DNA of 64,000 nucleotides from Larix kaempferi (Eukaryota > Streptophyta > Pinopsida > Pinales > Pinaceae). Shown piece by piece: positions 20,739-31,895 of this stretch. The translations under genes and the position numbers were made by a program. Below the pieces are notes generated by a model. That model did not search any database. It was given only the letters and a program-made list of their open reading frames with translations, and was not told the origin of the DNA. The DNA lies in assembly GCA_027924585.1 (NCBI GenBank), contig BSBM01000140.1, forward strand, positions 4,666,001 through 4,730,000. The letters run 5' to 3'. Each line of letters opens with the position of its first letter. Within the stretch, counting starts at the first letter, position 1.

Positions 20739-21839
20739 ATGTTCGAGTCATTCAACAAGATCATTATTAGTCCATTCCACAAACCTAAAAGAGATGAAAT
20801 GATCGAAGTCAAAGATATAAAACAGATCGAGGCTAAAGAAATAAAAAGAAACCAACATGAAGAAAGAAAAAGTGTCTATGGAGACATTATCAAATTAGTT
20901 AAAGAATTGAAGTTGTCTATAACACAACGTCAAGAAAATGTTATAGTGACTTCTGAATTACCAATTCAAGAAGAGATGGAAACTGCATTTGCACTCAGGA
21001 CAGAAGAAGGGACTACAACCATAAAGGAAGAAGCTATTGTGACTTCCAAGTTCTCAAGTCAAGTAGAGCTGGAAAATCCATATGCACTCTCAACAGAAGA
21101 AGCAACTATGACTCTCAGTTTCCCAAGTAAAGAGGGACAAGGTACTATGTCGACCCCTAAATATTCAAGTACAGAAGAGTTCGAATTTGCTATGACAACC
21201 AAAAAGGGAGGGAAGCCACATCAATCGCCTCCTTATATTCCATTGCAAAAAATATATACGCCACCAAACTTCTGGAGGGATAACAAAAGACCCCCCAACT
21301 ACAAACCTCAGAATATGATACTCAGTCAAAAATATGTATGTCTACCAGAATTTTGCTGTGGATTCTTACAAGGTAGAGAAGTGATGCACATTAACACACC
21401 AATGGAAAAACCTATAAAACTATCTAGTGAAACTCCAGAACAAGGACTTGTTAAGGAAGACGATAACAAGGACGATGAAACAGAAGAGGTAGAATACAAG
21501 GTTATGAAATATCAAGATGATATTGATAATCACAGTGTCAATATCAATTGTAAAGAAAATGACGATGTCATAGAAGTCAACGAAGTAAATAAAGTCAATG
21601 TTAACAAGAATGATGAGATAATTGAAGTTGTAGAAGAATGCAAAGATGAAAATAAAAGAGTCAAAGATTACCTTAATCATGATATCATAGAAAAACGAAA
21701 CCTAGAAGATGTTGCGACAAATGATGAGATGAACATTCTACCAATATTCACAACTCAAGATGTTCTCGAATTTCAATATCAAAAGTTTCCCAGGGAACAA
21801 CTAAAGACAAGTTCATCAGAAAAGGAAGTACATTATTAG
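20739..21839 (+). CDS. Unknown protein of the nested non-autonomous retrotransposon
   Basis: An uninterrupted ORF of 366 codons from ATG 20739 to TAG, the only intact ORF in any mobile element here. I do not recognise the family. Residues 1-75 are highly charged, Lys/Glu-rich and probably helical (KDIKQIEAKEIKRNQHEERK). Residues 80-150 hold loosely repeated blocks (VTSELPIQEEMETAFAL, VTSKFSSQVELENPYAL). Residues 170-215 are Pro/aromatic-rich (SPPYIPLQKIYTPPNFW, KRPPNYKPQNM) with a CC pair in EFCCGF. Residues 230-325 are very acidic with Asn/Asp/Glu runs. No zinc knuckle, protease DSG, YxDD or integrase motif was found. It may be a Gag-like or accessory factor acting with an autonomous partner, which is inference only. 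Confidence 0.6.
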   Translation: MFESFNKIIISPFHKPKRDEMIEVKDIKQIEAKEIKRNQHEERKSVYGDIIKLVKELKLSITQRQENVIVTSELPIQEEMETAFALRTEEGTTTIKEEAIVTSKFSSQVELENPYALSTEEATMTLSFPSKEGQGTMSTPKYSSTEEFEFAMTTKKGGKPHQSPPYIPLQKIYTPPNFWRDNKRPPNYKPQNMILSQKYVCLPEFCCGFLQGREVMHINTPMEKPIKLSSETPEQGLVKEDDNKDDETEEVEYKVMKYQDDIDNHSVNINCKENDDVIEVNEVNKVNVNKNDEIIEVVEECKDENKRVKDYLNHDIIEKRNLEDVATNDEMNILPIFTTQDVLEFQYQKFPREQLKTSSSEKEVHY

Positions 21840-22129
21840 TAGTTGCCGCTATAGATAAGAAAACCATATCAAAGCATGCATAAATATCAGAAACCTACAT
21901 CAAATTAGAAGATCAAAATAACACGATCAGATTAGAAGCTCAGAAGAATACTCCATATAGTTGTTATGCGTTTATATACAGAATCATATGCATGACAAGA
22001 TTTGAATGGAAATGCGACCAAATATTTCAATAACTGCTAAACCATGGCACCATTATTCGTGGAAGAAATCTAGTTACAGCACGCTCATAAGAAAGATTCG
22101 TGGACGAATCTTTTCAGAGCAGGATGACT

Positions 22130-22362
22130 TGTAATATACCTAAAAGTTTATTACTAATATTAGTTTACTTAGTATTTATTTCATTAAGTCATTAATTAGT
22201 TAAATGGTATATGACATGTCTCTTACTTAAAAGACATGTCTATTCGTTCTTGGGCATATATATACTAGCCCTTATTATTGTATTAATCATCAATTCAATT
22301 ATAAATATATATATATATATATATTATCAAATATGGTAATCATGTAAGGCTTGTACCTTACA
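22130..22362 (+). repeat. Nested element 3' LTR
   Basis: 233 bases, same ends as the 5' LTR, with a longer TA run. Followed directly by target copy GAAGA and resumed copia-2 Gag. Confidence 0.92.
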
Positions 22363-25300
22363 GAAGAACATAAATCGGAAGATGACTCTGCAGAATCAAT
22401 TGAAAGGGGTAAAGCTTCAGAATGGAGAGACCATTAAATCCTATTTCTCCAAGGTCTCTCAGATCAAGGAACAACTTGAAGCTATGGATGAAATGGTGGA
22501 GAATGGTGAAATTGTCATGACCACTCTGAATGGCCTACCTAGGTCATGCGATTCCTTTATTCAAGGAATTTGTGCAAGAAGGAAGTTGATCTCCTTCAGT
22601 AGACTATGGGAGGAATGTTCACAAGAAGAGGCTAGGCTTGTAGCCCGAGAATAAAAGATGGGAAGTGAAGATAAAGCTCTTATAGTTCACACCAAAAGAA
22701 GCAAGCCTAAGAAGGAGCACTCTCATTACAAGAAATCCTCTCACACCCACTAAAAGAATATGAAAGATATGAGATGCTTCACATGTAATGAGAAGGGACA
22801 CTTTGCTGCAGATTGTCCCAAGAACAAAAGGGACAACAACTTCAACAAAAAGAAGAAAGGAAGCAAGAAGAGATATCATGCTCATGCGGCTGAGGATGAT
22901 GAACCTTCCAAGAAGAAGGATAGAGCAGAAAATGATGACTCATCTAGTGAAGATGAATATGTTCTAATCTATGCTATCACAGGTACCATCTCTTATGGAT
23001 GTAATGATTGGCTCATTGATAGTGGGGCTTCCAAACACATGACTGGGTTTAAAGAATATTTTTTAAATCTATCTGAACATGAATCACCCCATAAGGTGAA
23101 ACTTGGGGATGATTATCAATATCCTATCAAAGGAAGCGGTGAAGCCTCCTACAACCTAGACTCTGGAAATTCTTTGAAGATGAAAGATGTTCTATATGTA
23201 CCTGGGCTCAAGAAGAACCTACTCTCCATATATGCATTGGATGCCAAAGGCATAAGGGTTGCATTTGTATATGGCCAAGTCCTAATGTGGCCAAAAGGTA
23301 AAACTATAGATGATGCAGTAGTGATTGGAGAGCAAGAGGGAGGATTGTATAAATTAAAGGGACAACCTGAACATGCCATGGTACATGAATCCATGAATCC
23401 AAGTGAACTTTGGAATAGAAGGCTTGCACATGTGCACTATAGGGCACTACCAATTGCAAGTAAAGCAGTAGAGGGTCTTACTGAAATCAATACCAAGCAT
23501 GAAGGTGTTTGCAAAGGATGTGCAAAAGGAAAGAACATAAAGAAGGCATTTCCAAGTAGTGAAAGCAAATCAAAAGGAATCTTGGAAATTATCCACTCTG
23601 ATGTATGCAGTCCGATGTCATCCAGTTCTCTAAGTGTGTATGTTTACTATGTCTCTTTCATTGATGAATTCTCTAGGAAGACTTGGGTTTATTTCTTGAA
23701 GAACAAAGATGAAGTGTTTGATAAGTTCAAGGAATTCAAAGCCTTGATGGAAAATCAAACTGATAAGAAAATAAAGACATTCAGATTAGACAATGGTGGA
23801 GAATTCACTTTAGTTGATTTCAAGAAGGTATGCAGTGATTCATGGATTAAGAGGGAGTTGACTGCTCCCTACAATCCACAACAGAATGGAGTTGCAGAAA
23901 GGAAGAATAGAACAATCATGGAAGCAGCACGAGCAATGCTGCATGACCAGGATCTTCCTATGCATCTATGGGCAGAAGCATCTAGGACAGCTGTATATGT
24001 GCAGAACAAAACACCTCACAAGATATTGGAAAACAAGACACTAGAAGAGGTATTCTCTGGTAAGAAACCTAAAGTCAGCCATCTCAGAATATTTGGTTGT
24101 CCTGTATACACCCATGTTCCAAAGGAAAAGAGGACAAAGCTAGATCCTTCAGGAAAGAACGACATCTTTGTGGGGTATAGTGAAAGCTCGAAGGCTTACA
24201 GAATATACTTTCCAAGGTTCAAGAAGATTGATGTTAGCAGGGATGTAACATTTGATGAAAACACAGCCTTCATCAAATCAAAAAAGACACCTATTGAAGA
24301 TCATGAAGAACCAAAGGAAAACAGATTTCAAGACACCACCATGACTGAATCAATTCCAGAAGTAGATCGTGAAGTTGAAGATCCACAAATACCTGTAGAT
24401 CCAACCTGTGAGAATAAGTCTCAAAAGAGGAAACTTGCATGGGCTAGAGAGCTCATCCAAGATGCAGAAAGATATGGCATTCCAGAAGAAGAACACAAAG
24501 CAAAGAAGAGAACTAGATCACACACCAGCTATATTGTTGCTTTACTCTGTGATATTATGAACAAAGAACCTTCCAGTTATGAAGAGGCAGCGGAAAAGAA
24601 AGAATGGAAGGATGCCATGGTTGAGGAATACCAGTCAATCATGAATAATGATGTTTGGGATGTAGTCCCAAGACCTGAAGAGAAGTCTGTTGTGACTTCT
24701 AAATGGATCTACAAGATCAAGCATGCTGCATATGGCAGCATAGAGAAATATAAAGCAAGATTTGGAGCTCGTGGCTTCTCCCAGAAAGAAGGGATTGACT
24801 ATGAAGAGACCTTTGCTCCTGTGGCCAGATACACTTCCATTAGATCAGTACTTGCTCTGGCTGCAGTGAAGAAATGGAAGATACACCAAATGGATGTCAA
24901 GATAGCTTTCTTGAATGGTGTAGTCGAGGAGGAAGTGTATGTGGAGCAGCCACTTGGTTTTGAGAGATATCACAGGGAGTCATATGTGTGCAGACTGAAG
25001 AAAGCCTTGTATGGCTTGAAGCAAGATCCTAGGACTTGGTATGGTAGGATAGATAGCTTTCTATCCAGTTTGGGATTTACTAAAAGTAAAGCAGATTCCA
25101 ACCTTTACTGCAAGGTTGAGGAAGGCAATCCTGTGATACTACTCTTGTATGTGGATGACCTATTTGTAACAGGAGAGGATGGATTGATTGTTGATACCAA
25201 GAGGAAGCTTGCTGTCGAGTTTGAGATGAAGGACTTGGGTATGATGCACTACTTTCTATGCATGGAGGTGTGGCAGAGTGCAGATGGAATCTTCCTTAGA

Positions 25301-26110
25301 CAAGGGAAGTATGCAGTAGAGATCCTGAAGAGGTTCGGGATGATGGACTGCAAGGCCATGGCCACACCTATGGCATTGAACCTGAAGCTTTTGTGTGATG
25401 CTTCATCTGATCTAGTTCATGTCACTGTGTATCGTCAGATGATTGGGTCCTTGATGTACTTGACGAACACTAGACCAGATATTTGCTTTGCGGTGAACAC
25501 ATTGAGCTAGTTCCTGATGGATCTTAGAGGTGTTCACCTGGTTGCAGTAAAGCATATTCTGAGGTACCTGAAGGGTACAATTGATTATGGGCTCAAGTAT
25601 GATGTGAATCAAAAGTTTAACCTGCAGGGTTATGTTGATTCAGATTGGGAAGGCAATGCTGTAGATAGGAAGAGCACATTTGGGTGTTGCTTCAGTATGG
25701 GATCAGGTGTGATCTCTTGGTTTAGCAGGAAGCAGTCCTGCGTAGCACTGAGTACGGCCGAGGCAGAGTACATTGTAGCTTGTTCGGCTAGTTGTGAGGC
25801 AGTATGGTTGAGGAAGCTATTGTTTGAGTTATTTGATCTCCCACTAGATGCTACTGGTATCTTCTGTGATAACTAGAGTTGTGTGATGATGTCTAAGAAC
25901 CTAATGTTCCACGACAGGTCGAAACACATTGAGATCAAATATCACTATATCAGGGATATGGTGTAGAGAGGAGCAGTGAAGCTCCTATATATTGCGACGG
26001 ATGAGCAGGTTGCAGATGTGTTGACGAAACCACTAGCTAGAGTGAAGTTTGAGTGCTTCAGGGAGAGGCTTGGTGTTCTTCAGATTGATGAAACTTCGAG
26101 GAAGAAGTGA
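22363..26110 (+). pseudogene. Copia-2 Gag-Pol after the nested element
   Basis: Gag resumes in one frame (INRKMTLQNQLKGVKLQNGE region). A long open segment of 916 codons (22760-25510) spans most of Pol. It has a knuckle CFTCNEKGHFAADC at its start, protease WLIDSGASKHM, and integrase with catalytic D (HSDVC), D (RLDNGGEF) and E (GVAERKN). Reverse transcriptase follows with YVDDLFV. RNase H lies at about 25517-26107 with DSDWEG. Stops fall near 22652, 22751, 25508, 25874 and 25961, and the normal terminator is TGA 26108. In the integrase the Ser before the second Asp is Leu. Despite decay this is the best-kept copia Pol in the window. Confidence 0.93.
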
Positions 26111-26214
26111 TGGACACATTTGCTGGAGCCATTCCAAGCATGGTGAGAGGAGGATCCTTCACATGGCTGTGGATGTAAGCACTGGATGATGAGTATCAGG
26201 ATGATGCTCCAATT

Positions 26215-26665
26215 ATTGCTCTGTATATGCATCATGTTGGATGCTTGATATATTTGTATATGCATCATGTTGGATGCTTGATATATTTGTATATGCATCA
26301 TGCTGGATGCTTGTTATGATCAGTTGGATCATGTATATGTATATGCATCATGTTGGATGTTTGGACCATGTATCTGTATATGTATCAGGTGGATACATTG
26401 TATGATTAGGTAGATCATGTATGTTGATGTATATCAGATAGATACATTGTATGATCAGGTGGATACATTGTATGATCAGGTGGATCATGTATGATGATAT
26501 GTATAAGGCAGATACTTGGTATGCATCAGGTGGATGCATTATATGATCAAGATGATCATGGATGATGAGCTTCAGGATGTTGCTCCAGATGACATGCATC
26601 AGGACGATGCAGTGATGATGATTAGGATGATCATGTGTACATCAGGATGATGTATGGTAAGTATC
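26215..26665 (+). repeat. Copia-2 3' array of short hairpins
   Basis: Same design as at 14645: GCATC-ATGTTG-GATGC three times near the start, then GTATC-AGGTG-GATAC, TGATC-AGGTG-GATCA, TGCATC-AGGTG-GATGCA and CATC-AGGATGATG forms. Unit order differs from copia-1. Confidence 0.82.
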
Positions 26666-26704
26666 AGGTTGATACTCTGTGGTCATGGAACAAGTTGTGC
26701 AGTT

Positions 26705-27345
26705 AAACATGTAATCCATCCCTGGGAGGTTTGCAGATAGTCTTTCGAGGTATTTCCTATGGCATGTAATGTGGCCCTGGGATATCTGGAAAATGTTGTT
26801 TCGAGGTTTTTCTTTTGGAGGGCATATAATCCGGCCCTGGGAGATTTGCAGATAGTCTTTCAAGGTCTTTCCTATGGCTTGCAATTTGGTCCTGGGATAT
26901 CTGGTAGATGCTCTTTTGAGGTTTTGTAATATGGCATATAATCTAGCCTTGGGAGATCGGATAGGTTGATCTGTGTGCTCGTAATCAGTCCTGCGATGCT
27001 CTTTCGAGGTTTTTCCATGACCACATGTAATACACCCTAGAGATATGGACAATATGAAAAAGGCCTCAAATGCTCTTTAGAGTTCTTTCTATTCAAGACA
27101 CTCTTTAAAGTTTTTGTGGTAGGGGTGACATGTAATAAGTCCTAGAGATCTGGACAGGATGAAAAAGACCTCAGATGCTCTTTAGATATCTTGCTTTTCA
27201 AGATACTCTTTTAATGTTTTGTGACAGTCACATATAATATAGCCCTGGGAGATCTGACAGGTAGAGCCGTGTGCTCATAATATCCTGGATGCTCTTGCGA
27301 GGTTTTTTGATGCACGTAATAAGTCCTGAGGATTCCATCGTATGG
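26705..27345 (+). repeat. Copia-2 second tandem array
   Basis: Degenerate CCTGGGAGATC / CTTTCGAGGTTTT units related to 15143-15656, more diverged and with units deleted or duplicated. GAAAAAGGCCTC-TGCTCTTTAG also appears twice. It ends near the CAGGTGGTGGGC word shared with copia-1 and copia-3. Confidence 0.8.
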
Positions 27346-27542
27346 CTAGTGGTGATTAAGACCTGCAGGTGGTGGGCTTACAACTAGTATGAAAAAGGAC
27401 TGGCTCTATAGAACTTCCTATGACGAGTAGATTCAGATATTGATTGAGATAGCAGCAGCAATGATTCGGTGACGATGATCTAGAGAAGAAGACTTGTGCT
27501 AGCAGATCTGTGTCGAGAAATACCTTCCTAGTTAAGAGGGAG

Positions 27543-28123
27543 TGTTGATGTATATGCAACTTCAGAATGTATTTCACCCATGTATATTGTACTTCTATAG
27601 AGATGTTATTATTCCTCTATACGGAAGTGTCGTCATTTGTATTGACAATTTTTGCAAGTATCGTAACTTGCCGATGGGTTATTAGACCACCATGTGTGGG
27701 GTCGGCCCTAATTAAGTTAACCATGGGTTATTAGGCTAAGTTAGACAAGTCATCCCCATTGGTTTATTGGGAAGGACAGGACAAGTATAAATAGAGATCA
27801 AAAGATCTCTATTTCATTCATTCACTTACTCACTCTTCCATCACTTGGAAAGTGGCGCACATGTGAGGAGGAGGATCAACTGCTAGGAGAAGACTATCTC
27901 TTGTACTTTGGTTGTACTTTCATTGTATCATTTCTCTTTCTATCTCTGACGAATTTGTGGGGTTTTTCACCTTTATGGTTTTCCCCAGTGAAACTCTGTG
28001 TGTCTATTGTCTCATGTGATTGCTTGGTCTGATTGATATGCATTGTTATACTTGATATGATGTACATGTTATTCTCTCAGTAAAGATCCTAGATTATATT
28101 GAATTAGTGCTAAAAAATTAACA
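27543..28123 (+). repeat. Copia-2 3' LTR
   Basis: 581 bases with the purine tract before it and target copy ATAAT after it. Confidence 0.92.
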
Positions 28124-28128
28124 ATAAT

Positions 28129-28144
28129 CCACCAACAAAGGATC
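28129..28144 (-). pseudogene. Start of the FAB1-like exon, right of copia-2
   Basis: On the minus strand a splice acceptor CTCCTAG/GAT at 28144 opens a frame that joins the 17544-18076 exon once copia-2 and one ATAAT copy are removed mentally. The joint gives DPLLVDYLTSVKDRNERFG, open across the junction. This supports an exon origin for the target. Confidence 0.4.
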
Positions 28145-29364
28145 CTAGGAGTTTTCGAGGAATATACATCCTCCCTTGAACACTAGCAGATAGATAAGCA
28201 AACAATCTAGAGTCCTTTATGAGTGATGTCTATGCCACACAAAAGATGAAAGATGTGGAATGATTGAAGGTTGGAAGATTTAAATATTTTAGGTTCATTT
28301 ACTACCCGAACGGGTGACAAGATTTGGTCAAGCACGGGAAATATCATAGGCCAATTTTGCAACTCATGTCACCTGATGCATTAAAATCAAATCAACCGCT
28401 AAATAGACTTGTCTAATAAACCCATATGATTTACCATTAGACACTTTAACCTACTATAATATTGTAAAATATATATATATATATATATATTCATATTCAT
28501 CTAAAAATATATATGAGTATTAGTTGTCCTTCCATTGTATTCTGCTTTCGGCGGTTCCATATTAATGACAGTATTTAAAACTTCATGATGAGCTAGCATG
28601 CTTGTAGTGGCTAGTTACGGGTAACAAAAAAAAAATGCAATAAGAGAATTATATACAAAAAGTCAAGGTACGGTACAAAAGACGGCCCTAAGGATCAAAC
28701 TTATTAAAGTTGTTTTTCTGTTAATTCTCTCCATGGAACGATCATCTATTCAATGTTGAATGGGAAGGAGCAAGAGCCCTCGAGCCCCAGCCATGGTATT
28801 ATTGAGAGAAGGCTAGACTCACCGACATTTCACCATCCAAGTCAACTCATTTATGTAAAAAAATAATAATATAATATAATAATACAATTCATTGTGGAAC
28901 TACAATCAAAATAAATAAAAAGAACAATCCAATAGATATAGGAAGACCATATTTTATATTATCATCAGGCACAGCTGCAAGATTTCATATATGATCTTGA
29001 TGGGATGAAAAGCATGGTTTTCCGGGTCGAGGAGTTTACAACTCACTTCATCTCATTGTTAATTCGTTGATTGGGCTGCAATTGCATTAATGGTTGAAGA
29101 TACGCAATGGAATGCATGATTGACCCTTTGTATTTTCTTGGTGTGAAGTGACCATATTGTGAATGCACTTCTGTTGTATTCTGAATTTTGATTACCATGT
29201 TGGAATTTAAAACAAGTGAGACTTGTAGCTCTCATAGTGTCCTGTTTGTCTCGGCTATTGTGAGAGGATAGTTATCCAATCAAATCTCGGATTTACAATA
29301 GACTTGCACAGCTTAGAAATCCCAAAGGGGTGTAGCAGTAACACAAGTAAGCAGAAGTAATATG

Positions 29365-29425
29365 AATAGAGTGCTTACTTTCCAACTACCAGCTCATCTA
29401 ATCTCCGAAGTTAAGGCACGCAGTG
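29365..29425 (+). other. Weak 5S rRNA-like patch
   Basis: The words GAGTGCTTACTTTCC, CTACCAGC and TCATCTAATCTCCGAAGTTAA resemble the 5S rRNA internal promoter region, whose usual plant form has CATCAGAACTCCGAAGTTAA. The rest of a 120-base 5S gene is not recognisable. It may be a decayed pseudogene or the head of a 5S-derived SINE. Confidence 0.25.
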
Positions 29426-29927
29426 AAAAAAGAAGATTGTTGTTGTTATTAACTGAGTAGTCGTTCTGGCATCTAAGATAATGGAAAGAACCATTATTTT
29501 AAGAAATTTACTTTTTTCTTTAAATAATAGTTGATTTATAAAAAAAAACAAAACAAAAGAAGATTGCTTTAAAAAACACTGACATGCATGCTTGCCGGCG
29601 CTTTGACCTTCCACGGGACTTCTTTCCAACTGGGTTGAGAGAGAAGGTGCCAACCAAAAAATTCTTCTCTACGCATATCAGAGAATAACATTATAAATAT
29701 AAGAACAGAAGGGGTAGATTAAATTATGAATAATATGTAAGCTACGCTCACTCCGTACAATCACACTTGTTACTCTCTGATTAGACCTAATAGGGACCGT
29801 ATAAAGCAAGATTTTGTATTCACTAAAAAGCACTTCACGGCTTAGTTCATGTTTAGAGTTTTTTTAATGTATTATCTAAGCACCTAAACTGAATTTCACT
29901 CCATAAACTATTTATCAGTGCCGAGAG

Positions 29928-30190
29928 TGTAGTTAAAAAAAATAAAATTGTTAAGGATAACCATTAACCTAAATGTGGAATTGAAACTAGAGTATAATTT
30001 TTTATTATTATTTGTATTAAATATTATTTTATGTGGAGAGTGTAATTAAAAAATATATATATATATATATTAATGATAACCGCTAACGTAAATGTGAAAT
30101 TGAACCTAGAATATAATTTTTTATTATTATTTGTATGGAATTGAAACTATAGTATAATTTTATTATTATTATTTGTATTAAATAATATTT
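29928..30190. repeat. AT-rich tandem duplication, two and a half copies
   Basis: A unit of about 120 bases (GAGTGTA-TTAAAAAA, GATAACC-TAAC-TAAATGTG, GAATTGAAACTA-AGTATAA, TTATTATTATTTGTAT) occurs at about 29928 and 30040, with a partial third copy from 30134. Confidence 0.75.
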
Positions 30191-31390
30191 TAAAGATTAC
30201 ATTTAAATGAGTTAATAATTATTGTCCAATTTTACTAAAATTATAAAGGAAATAAGATTTATTAGACCATGTACAATAGTCACACGTTTAGTTTAAGATT
30301 AAGTGTATAAAGGAAACAATTAAGTGAGATTGGTCATAACAATGTTCATTATAATTGTTACGTGAGATTGTTAAAAAAAAAAAATGTTTATTACATTAGT
30401 GTTGTTACAAATGTTATAAATAAAATGGTATGGAAGAAAAAAAAAAAAGAAAAAAAAAATAATAAATAAATTTTATGATATTATAAATGAAATTAAGGTT
30501 TAAAATAAGATAAAATATAAAACAATGGTAACATATAGTAATATTTAAAAAAAAAAAAACCATATTAATATTATACAATAACAAAACAATTACTGTTGAA
30601 ATTGAAGTTTCTATAATACAATAATTTAGAGTTATGATGAAGGATTCATCTTAATGGGCTACATTAACACAAAAAGAGTTGGGAAGTAGAAAGTGCTTAT
30701 TACATAATAATATTGGAAATAGTAGTTATGAAAGATAATGAATAATATTAGTAAGTTGCAAATATATATATATATATATAATGTAATGACTAATAAATAT
30801 CTCTAATGACTTTAATAATCTTTTTTTTATTGATGGAAATAAATTATAGCATTTACTTGTACTGAAAAACTCACATAACTATATGAAAACCTTATGAGTA
30901 TAAGTATTCAAAGTTTGGAGTGGTATATTAATTTACCCACTTAGTCATGTTTTGAAATCAAGATCAATTTACAAGAGGTTAGTATCGCTAAGGGTACAAT
31001 TAGAAAAAAGAATTACTTAAGGAAAAGTGTGTGTGTCCTTACAAAATTATCTCACAAGGGGATAGTGTTAATGTGCATCTCTTGTGTCTAGTCACAAGCG
31101 TCATAATGAGTAATATGACTTATTCTGCTATGCAAGGGTTTCCTTCACCTTGTAAGAACATGTTAAGTTATGTTCGCTACTCATATAATTTGTGCATAGG
31201 TGGTAGGTCAATATTTATGGCATACCTGTGTGATTACACTACGAGAAAATTTTAGTCTTTACTTTACGGATGGAAATGGCCCATGCGTTAAAATTAAAAC
31301 CATAGCATTTGGTGTATAACATGGAACTCGTTTGTAGGAGTTCTCAATTCACAAGTGTTGACTAGTAATGCGTACTTGGTTGATATTCAT

Positions 31391-31895
31391 GAAACCATTC
31401 AAGTTATTACATGGTACACCATTCAAGATGTTGTTGGGATTTGGGTCTAATTAAATATGGTAATGAAAAAGTAATTGGTGTTTATTAGAAAGAAAAAAAG
31501 ATCACTAAAACTAAGAATCGATAAATGATCATACCAATACAACTTGAACCTAAGGAAATATTCTATGGGAGACAAAGCCTTCCTATGAACTATGATAAAG
31601 AAAACAACAACAAATTATGATTGTATGTTAACCGACTAGGAATAAATGAATTGATAAAGCCTTGACGAAGTTAGATCAATTGTGTGTATACCATGTAAAG
31701 CAAAACTTGAGAACATCCTATGTGATGGAAGAGTTAAAATTATATAATAACGACATGTTGACCATGAGAAGGTCTCATGGGACTAGCATCGCCAAGGTAT
31801 TTTAGTAGGAAAGAATAGAGATATGGTGTCAATATTTTTCTTAAAATTCTGAATGACCATAACTTCGGGACGAAGTTTCTTGAAGGGTGGGTGTA
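31391..31895 (+). mobile_element. Possible 3' internal end of a Ty3/gypsy element
   Basis: AT-rich decayed sequence ends with TTCGGGACGAAGTTTCTTGA, then AGGGTGGG, directly before an LTR. That wording is typical of the pol tail and purine tract of plant Ty3/gypsy elements. No readable pol domain remains. The left limit is a guess. Confidence 0.45.

Larger units (their letters stand above)
19508..22362 (+). mobile_element. Non-autonomous LTR retrotransposon nested in copia-2 Gag
   Basis: Target duplication GAAGA at 19503-19507 and 22363-22367. LTRs 19508-19734 and 22130-22362. A canonical primer site follows at 19737. The internal 2.4 kb has no gag, protease, integrase or reverse transcriptase. 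It holds a C-rich leader, an AT-rich tract and one intact 366-codon ORF. The end of the internal region (GATTCGTGGACGAATC then TTTTCAGAGCAGGATGACT) resembles the pol tail and poorly kept purine tract of Ty3/gypsy elements, suggesting a gypsy-type parent. The LTR pair shows about eight differences plus a TA-run length change by eye, fewer per base than the host element. Confidence 0.9.
18077..28123 (+). mobile_element. Copia-2: full-length Ty1/copia element with nested insertion
   Basis: Target duplication ATAAT at 18072-18076 and 28124-28128. LTRs 18077-18659 and 27543-28123, and a primer site at 18660. The gag-pol frame is split by the non-autonomous LTR element at 19508-22362. The two 3' arrays and purine tract AAGAGGGAG (27534-27542) are as in copia-1. 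Removing the nested element leaves about 7.2 kb, the family's normal length. LTRs differ by a few dozen changes, including a 17-base gap near the left end and a short insertion. Confidence 0.95.
28145..31390. other. AT-rich host DNA without a recognisable gene
   Basis: No ORF with family resemblance. Contains (TA)n at about 28465-28488, 30052-30070 and 30763-30780, A-rich runs near 30375-30560 and the tandem duplication at 29928-30190. A weak 5S-rRNA-like patch lies at 29365-29425. Probably intergenic, or introns of the fragment at 28129. Confidence 0.5.

Noticed and set aside
29365-29425. Functional 5S rRNA gene
   Set aside because: Only part of the internal control region is similar; most of the 120-base gene and a T-run terminator are missing.
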